Shown: one piece after another, positions 15,923 to 20,290 of the stretch
Layout: each line of letters begins with the position of its first letter
Numbering within the stretch: the stretch's first letter is position 1
Source: Porticoccus sp965660005
Lineage (GTDB): Bacteria; Pseudomonadota; Gammaproteobacteria; Pseudomonadales; Porticoccaceae
Assembly: GCF_965660005.1 (NCBI RefSeq)
Contig: NZ_CBFHYF010000032.1
Coordinates: forward strand, 1 to 20,290
Direction: 5' to 3'
Length of the DNA stretch: 20,290 nt
Notes under the pieces: model-generated
What the model saw: the letters and a program-made list of their open reading frames with translations, nothing else
Told to the model about the DNA's origin: nothing
Databases searched by the model: none
Translations under genes and position numbers: made by a program

Positions 15923-16387
15923 GTGATCGAAGAAAGCGGTAGAATTACCACTGTGGAGTCAGACAGCTTTTGGGTTGAGACGATTCAACGCTCGGCATGT
16001 CAAGTGTGCGTAGCAGAAAAAGGTTGCGGGCAAAAACTCCTTAATCGGCTTTCCGGTAAAACAGCGCTTATCAGGGTGCTACCCGGCAACTGTGATTTGC
16101 AGTCACTTAAAGCGCATGAACAAGTCCTGATCGGTATTCCCGAAGATGTTGTTGTTAAAGGTACGCTTCTGGTCTACCTTCTCCCATTGTTGTCTATGAT
16201 TGGGGCTGTTCTCATTGGCGCCTTCGTGATCTCTCTACATGACAGCATTGTTCTGGCGAGTGCATTGATGGGCTTTCTTTTTGGCGGGCTTATAGTCAGA
16301 GCCCATTCCTGGCTCAATAAAAATAATCGTCGAGTCCAACCTGTGTTACTGGCGAGGCTAGTGGAATCCAGCGAGCGCAATACCTGA
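15923..16387 (+). CDS. rseC: RseC/MucC family positive regulator of sigma-E, inner-membrane protein
   Basis: A 154-aa protein. The N-terminal part holds the conserved Cys cluster C26-x2-C29-x5-C35 (SACQVCVAEKGCG). Two transmembrane helices follow (about residues 79-105 and 108-127), starting with the family pattern LLVYLLPLL. It reads very like Pseudomonas MucC (MIEE-GR at the start). RseC is linked to sigma-E control and, in other bacteria, to Rnf/SoxR-reducing functions; the exact role here is not shown. The start is GTG at 15923 with only a distant AGG. A poor sigma-E-like motif overlaps the end of rseB and was not counted. Confidence 0.9.
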   Translation: MIEESGRITTVESDSFWVETIQRSACQVCVAEKGCGQKLLNRLSGKTALIRVLPGNCDLQSLKAHEQVLIGIPEDVVVKGTLLVYLLPLLSMIGAVLIGAFVISLHDSIVLASALMGFLFGGLIVRAHSWLNKNNRRVQPVLLARLVESSERNT

Positions 16388-16441
16388 TTAAGATTTTGCG
16401 TCTCTCAGCAGGGGCGGCTTGCATATAAAAAGAGGGAGCGT

Positions 16442-17512
16442 ATGTTTAAGTGGTTTTCTTTGTTGGCATTGCTTTTGGTGGCGATCTATATCGGCCAGTC
16501 TAACCGGCAGGATTTACCCGATTTCAATGAATTAATTGAAACGGCCTCTCCCGCGGTGGTCAAAATTGACTCGGTTCAAAAAATCACTGGGGCAGGTATG
16601 TCCCAGATGAATGAGCGTGATATACCTGACATCTTCCGCGAGCCCCATCAGGGTGGCGGGGCAGGGGAGGCACATGCGACAGGTTCAGGTTTTATCATTT
16701 CCAGTGATGGGTATGTCCTCACCAATGAGCATGTGGTCGAAAACGCTCACGAGGTAGTCATTAAATTAATAGATCGCCGCGAATTTGAGGCAAAGGTGAT
16801 CGGCATAGACCTTCGCTCGGATTTGGCGTTACTCAAAATTGATGCCCAGAACCTGCCGAAAATTGAGTTTGCCGATTCTGACAGGGTGAAAGTGGGTGAC
16901 TGGGCTCTGGCAATAGGTTCGCCTTTCGGCCTTGATTACTCGGTAAGTGCCGGTATTATCAGTGCGATTGGTCGCAGTATACCCACCAAAAACGGCGACA
17001 ACTACGTGCCATTTATCCAAAGCGATGTGGCGATTAATCCAGGAAATTCTGGTGGCCCCTTGCTTAATCTGGCGGGTGAGGTGGTGGGTATAAATTCCCA
17101 AATATTCACTCACTCCGGAGGATCGATAGGCCTGTCGTTTGCTGTTCCCTCAGGGGTGGCAGTAGATGTGATTTCACAGCTGAAGTCGAAGGGGCGTGTA
17201 GATCGTGGCTGGCTTGGTGTCTATGTTCAGGAAGTTGACAAATCTCTGGCCCGATCATCCGGGCTAACAAAAACCCAAGGTGCACTCGTTGCCCAGGTCG
17301 AAGCAGGCAGTCCGGCTGCGGTTGCCGGGATGCAGGCCGGCGATATTATCCTGTACTTTGATGATGAAGAAATCATTGAATCAGGAGATCTCCCGCATGT
17401 GGTTGGTTTGTTGCCGCCTGGTAGCCAAACCAAAGCTCAATTGATCCGGGGGAAAGAGAAGAAAACGCTTGATGTGATCGTCGGCACTCTGCCTGATGGC
17501 CTGATCCCCTGA
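16442..17512 (+). CDS. HtrA/Do-family serine protease with one PDZ domain (DegS-like architecture, MucD-like sequence)
   Basis: A 356-aa protein. An N-terminal hydrophobic segment (about residues 4-19) lacks a clear signal-peptidase site and is followed directly by polar residues, so it is probably a membrane anchor facing the periplasm. The trypsin-like domain has the triad His97 (TNEHVV), Asp127 (RSDLALL) and Ser203 (NPGNSGGP). A single PDZ domain (about 255-345) has RGWLGVYVQEV and AGMQAGDIIL. The protein stops at LPDGLIP, where MucD homologues go on to a second PDZ domain. The sequence is MucD-like (FIISSDGYVLTN, FIQSDVAINPGNSGG, INSQIFTHSGG), but length and architecture match DegS (355 aa). 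GGGAG lies before the ATG. Its place after rseC suggests it acts on RseA or clears damaged envelope proteins. Either mucD or degS would be a defensible name. Confidence 0.92.
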   Translation: MFKWFSLLALLLVAIYIGQSNRQDLPDFNELIETASPAVVKIDSVQKITGAGMSQMNERDIPDIFREPHQGGGAGEAHATGSGFIISSDGYVLTNEHVVENAHEVVIKLIDRREFEAKVIGIDLRSDLALLKIDAQNLPKIEFADSDRVKVGDWALAIGSPFGLDYSVSAGIISAIGRSIPTKNGDNYVPFIQSDVAINPGNSGGPLLNLAGEVVGINSQIFTHSGGSIGLSFAVPSGVAVDVISQLKSKGRVDRGWLGVYVQEVDKSLARSSGLTKTQGALVAQVEAGSPAAVAGMQAGDIILYFDDEEIIESGDLPHVVGLLPPGSQTKAQLIRGKEKKTLDVIVGTLPDGLIP

Positions 17513-17701
17513 CTGACCAATATTTGTCAATTCGACACCAAACAAAACCAGGTTTTTTGCTCACCTGTGAATGCATGGCGACTTTCCTGCTCTTTTACCC
17601 GTGAGGAGCAGTACTCATAGCGTACGAACAGCAAATACGCTAGACTGCACGGCCTAAAATTAACCCTCCAGCCTCACTGGCTGCAAACAGATTGAATCGC
17701 T

Positions 17702-19501
17702 GTGTCTGACCTTAGTCATATCCGAAACTTCTCTATTATCGCTCATATCGATCACGGTAAATCCACCATCGCCGATCGTTTCATTCAGATCTGCGGTGGG
17801 TTGACGGCTCGTGAAATGGCTGAGCAGGTTCTCGACTCCATGGACATTGAGCGAGAACGGGGTATAACGATCAAAGCCCAAAGCGTTACACTTGATTATC
17901 ACGCCAGAGATGGCAAGACTTATCAGCTCAATTTCATTGATACTCCCGGGCATGTGGATTTTTCCTATGAAGTGTCGCGTTCCCTGGCAGCCTGCGAAGG
18001 CGCGTTATTGGTCGTCGATGCGGGGCAGGGCGTTGAAGCCCAATCTGTTGCCAATTGCTACACTGCCATTGCTCAGGGACTGGAGGTTATCCCTATTCTG
18101 AATAAAATGGATTTACCTCAGGCTGAACCAGAAAAGGTTATTGCCGAGATAGAGGATATTATTGGTATAGATGCCCATGATGCGGTGCGTTGCAGCGCAA
18201 AAACAGGCTTGGGTATTGAGGACATACTGGAACAACTGGTGGCTAAAGTCCCCGCACCGACAGGTGATCTGGACGCACCATTGCAAGCGCTTATCATTGA
18301 TTCCTGGTTTGACAATTACCTTGGCGTGGTTTCCTTGGTACGTGTTAACCAGGGCGCTTTGAGAGTGAAAGAAAAAGTTATTGCCAAATCTATTGGCAAA
18401 GCTCATGTGGTGGATAATATTGGCGTTTTCACGCCCAAGCGAAAAGATACCGGCGTTCTTAAAGCGGGTGAAGTGGGTTTTGTGGTAGCGGGGATTAAAG
18501 ATATTCATGGCGCCCCGGTAGGCGACACGTTCACTCATAGCAATACCCCGAATACCCCGGCAATGCCGGGCTTCCAGCGTATCAAGCCCCAGGTTTATGC
18601 GGGGATGTTCCCGATCAGCTCCGATGATTTTGAAGATTTTCGTGAAGCCCTGGCAAAGCTGACTCTGAATGATGCTTCATTATTTTATGAACCGGAAAGC
18701 TCAGATGCGCTGGGTTTTGGCTTCCGCTGCGGTTTCTTGGGCATGCTGCACATGGAAATCATACAGGAGCGCCTGGAACGGGAGTATAACCTCGACCTCA
18801 TTACCACTGCACCGACCGTCGTTTATGAGATAGTAAAAACTGACGGTACAGTCCTGCATATATCGAACCCTTCAGACTTGCCAGATCCGGCCAGTATCGA
18901 AGAAATGCGTGAACCCCTTTGTGAAGCCAATATTCTTGTCCCAAAAGATTATCTGGGCAATGTCATTACACTTTGTGAGCAAAAACGTGGCACCCAAAAA
19001 AGTATGGTCTTTGCCACTAGCCAGGTATCACTTACCTACGAATTACCCATGAGCGAAGTCGTTATGGATTTTTTCGACCGTCTAAAATCGGTAAGCCGCG
19101 GATTTGCATCACTGGATTATGCTTTTACACGCTTCCAGGCCGCACCTTTGGTCAGGTTGGATGTACTGATCAATAACGAAAAAGTGGATGCACTGGCTTC
19201 AATTATTCATCGTCAACATTCACAGTACAAAGGTCGTCAACTGACAGAGAAAATGAAAGAGTTGATTCCCCGCCAAATGTTTGATGTGGCTATTCAGGCG
19301 GCCATTGGTGGCCATGTGATTGCCCGAACCACAGTAAAGGCACTTAGAAAGAATGTCACCGCCAAATGTTATGGTGGCGATATGACTCGTAAGAAAAAAC
19401 TACTGGAAAAGCAGAAAGAAGGTAAAAAACGGATGAAGCAGGTAGGTAGTGTGGAAATACCTCAGGAAGCATTCCTGGCAGTTCTGAAAACGGATAATTG
19501 A
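17702..19501 (+). CDS. lepA: Elongation factor 4 (LepA), ribosome-associated GTPase
   Basis: A 599-aa translational GTPase, the same length as E. coli LepA. G-motifs are AHIDHGKS (residues 14-21), RGITI (53-57), DTPGH (80-84) and NKMD (134-137). Domain II (about 190-280), the EF-G-like domains III and V, and the LepA-specific C-terminal domain (from about 490) follow. The last includes IPRQMFDVAIQAAIG and TAKCYGGDMTRKKKLLEKQKEGKKRMK. EF4 acts on ribosomes during initiation or stalled elongation. The start is GTG at 17702. The 189-bp upstream gap from the protease gene shows no PDZ remnant and may hold its own promoter; TAGACT near 17643 is the only -10-like element noticed. lepB follows after 9 bp. 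Confidence 0.98.
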   Translation: MSDLSHIRNFSIIAHIDHGKSTIADRFIQICGGLTAREMAEQVLDSMDIERERGITIKAQSVTLDYHARDGKTYQLNFIDTPGHVDFSYEVSRSLAACEGALLVVDAGQGVEAQSVANCYTAIAQGLEVIPILNKMDLPQAEPEKVIAEIEDIIGIDAHDAVRCSAKTGLGIEDILEQLVAKVPAPTGDLDAPLQALIIDSWFDNYLGVVSLVRVNQGALRVKEKVIAKSIGKAHVVDNIGVFTPKRKDTGVLKAGEVGFVVAGIKDIHGAPVGDTFTHSNTPNTPAMPGFQRIKPQVYAGMFPISSDDFEDFREALAKLTLNDASLFYEPESSDALGFGFRCGFLGMLHMEIIQERLEREYNLDLITTAPTVVYEIVKTDGTVLHISNPSDLPDPASIEEMREPLCEANILVPKDYLGNVITLCEQKRGTQKSMVFATSQVSLTYELPMSEVVMDFFDRLKSVSRGFASLDYAFTRFQAAPLVRLDVLINNEKVDALASIIHRQHSQYKGRQLTEKMKELIPRQMFDVAIQAAIGGHVIARTTVKALRKNVTAKCYGGDMTRKKKLLEKQKEGKKRMKQVGSVEIPQEAFLAVLKTDN

Positions 19502-19510
19502 GGCCACTGA

Positions 19511-20263
19511 ATGGATATTAATTTCCCGCTAATCTTATTGTTTCTGGTGGTCATTTCGGGAGTGATATGGTCTTTTGATCGCTTTGTGCTGTCCAAAAAG
19601 CGCAGCAAAGATGAACCTGTCCCTGGTTGGATTGAATACAGTGGATCTTTTTTTCCCGTACTTCTACTGGTTTTTGTGCTCCGCTCATTTCTCTTTGAAC
19701 CGTTCCAGATCCCTTCTGGATCCATGATACCTACGTTGAAAGTTGGTGACTTTATTCTGGTCAACAAATTCACATACGGCATCAGGCTGCCTGTCATTGG
19801 CACCAAAATCATACCGATTAATGAGCCCATGCGTGGAGATGTCATGGTGTTCTTCCCCCCTGAGGATGATCGCTACTTTATTAAAAGGGTGGTTGGACTC
19901 CCGGGTGATGAGATCCGATTGCGAGATAATATTTTGTATATCAATGGGTTGCTGTCAAACCAGGTGTCCCTGCCCGAATCTGCAGAAGACTCAAGATTTG
20001 AGCTGGTTTCCGAAGATCTCAACGGCGTCGTACATAGTGTGCAAAAGAATAAAATAGCTGGACCACTCGGTAAAAACTACGTCATAACCGTTCCGGACAA
20101 CCATTACTTTATGATGGGTGACAATCGTGACAACAGTAGTGACAGCCGTGTATGGGGCCCGGTGCCGGAGGAAAATATTGTCGGCAAGGCGGTGTTAATC
20201 TGGATGTATTGGGAATCATTTGGTGAATTGCCAAGTTTCGACCGGACTGGGAAAATCAACTAA
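19511..20263 (+). CDS. lepB: Signal peptidase I
   Basis: A 250-aa inner-membrane serine protease that removes Sec/Tat signal peptides at the periplasmic face. Two N-terminal transmembrane segments (about residues 4-26 and 47-62) are separated by a basic loop. The nucleophile is Ser71 in IPSGSM and the general base is Lys125 in YFIKRVVGLPGD. Box E is MGDNRDNSSDSRVWGPV near the C-terminus. The protein is shorter than E. coli LepB (324 aa) but in the normal range of other gammaproteobacteria. The ribosome site GAGG overlaps the lepA stop, so translation is probably coupled. The 27 bp after the stop end in CGGAGCCAA, which could be the ribosome site of the next gene (often rnc), but that gene is outside the window. 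Confidence 0.97.
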   Translation: MDINFPLILLFLVVISGVIWSFDRFVLSKKRSKDEPVPGWIEYSGSFFPVLLLVFVLRSFLFEPFQIPSGSMIPTLKVGDFILVNKFTYGIRLPVIGTKIIPINEPMRGDVMVFFPPEDDRYFIKRVVGLPGDEIRLRDNILYINGLLSNQVSLPESAEDSRFELVSEDLNGVVHSVQKNKIAGPLGKNYVITVPDNHYFMMGDNRDNSSDSRVWGPVPEENIVGKAVLIWMYWESFGELPSFDRTGKIN

Positions 20264-20290
20264 CATCAGCGGTTAGACATTCGGAGCCAA

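Noticed and set aside
17545..17570. Possible terminator after the HtrA-type protease gene (AAAACC/GGTTTT and CAGGT/ACCTG pairings)
   Set aside because: The stems are short and A/T-rich or the loop is long, and no U-run follows the CAGGT/ACCTG version.
18541..18570. Short tandem-like ATACCCCG repeat inside lepA
   Set aside because: Two copies within normal coding sequence (NTPNTPAMPG), in the expected position of the protein; no sign of an expanding repeat.

Overview
The window reads as chromosomal core DNA of a gammaproteobacterium, of roughly balanced base composition by eye. The right half carries the order sdhE-ygfX / nadB / rpoE(algU)-rseA(mucA)-rseB(mucB)-rseC(mucC)-mucD/degS-type protease-lepA-lepB, with ygfZ divergent from sdhE. 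This matches the Pseudomonas/Cellvibrionales-type arrangement, where a Do-family protease ends the sigma-E cluster, better than the E. coli one. PurL, MltF, YgfZ and RpoE also look most like Pseudomonas-type homologues. I cannot name the species. No phage, IS element, CRISPR array, tRNA or rRNA is visible, and no gene-free stretch exceeds 300 bases.

Left part (1-5407): a 3'-truncated mltF (lytic transglycosylase, minus strand) is divergent from a complete purL (plus strand). purL ends at a strong bidirectional terminator with an 18-bp perfect inverted repeat.

Middle part (5413-9909): a minus-strand pair encodes a COX15-type heme A synthase and a small periplasmic c-type cytochrome. Next come two tightly packed convergent pairs. 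An alpha/beta hydrolase overlaps the tail of a patatin-like phospholipase by 17 bp, and ung overlaps the tail of a PGPGW-type membrane protein by 4 bp.

Right part (9966-20290): ygfZ and sdhE are divergent, and ygfX overlaps sdhE. nadB is convergent with ygfX and divergent from rpoE. The envelope-stress cluster (sigma factor, membrane-spanning anti-sigma, its periplasmic protector RseB, RseC, and a membrane-anchored HtrA-family protease) is followed by lepA and lepB, which form a two-gene unit. RseA should hold sigma-E at the inner membrane until periplasmic proteolysis releases it, and the in-cluster protease is a candidate for that step.

I did not find an undescribed multi-gene system. The points most worth checking are: the in-cluster protease has a MucD-like sequence but DegS-like architecture (anchor plus one PDZ domain); a sigma-E-like promoter and an inverted repeat lie in an unusually long rpoE-rseA gap; a mitochondrial/alphaproteobacterial-style COX15 stands alone beside a cytochrome c; and nested inverted repeats cover the ung translation-start region.
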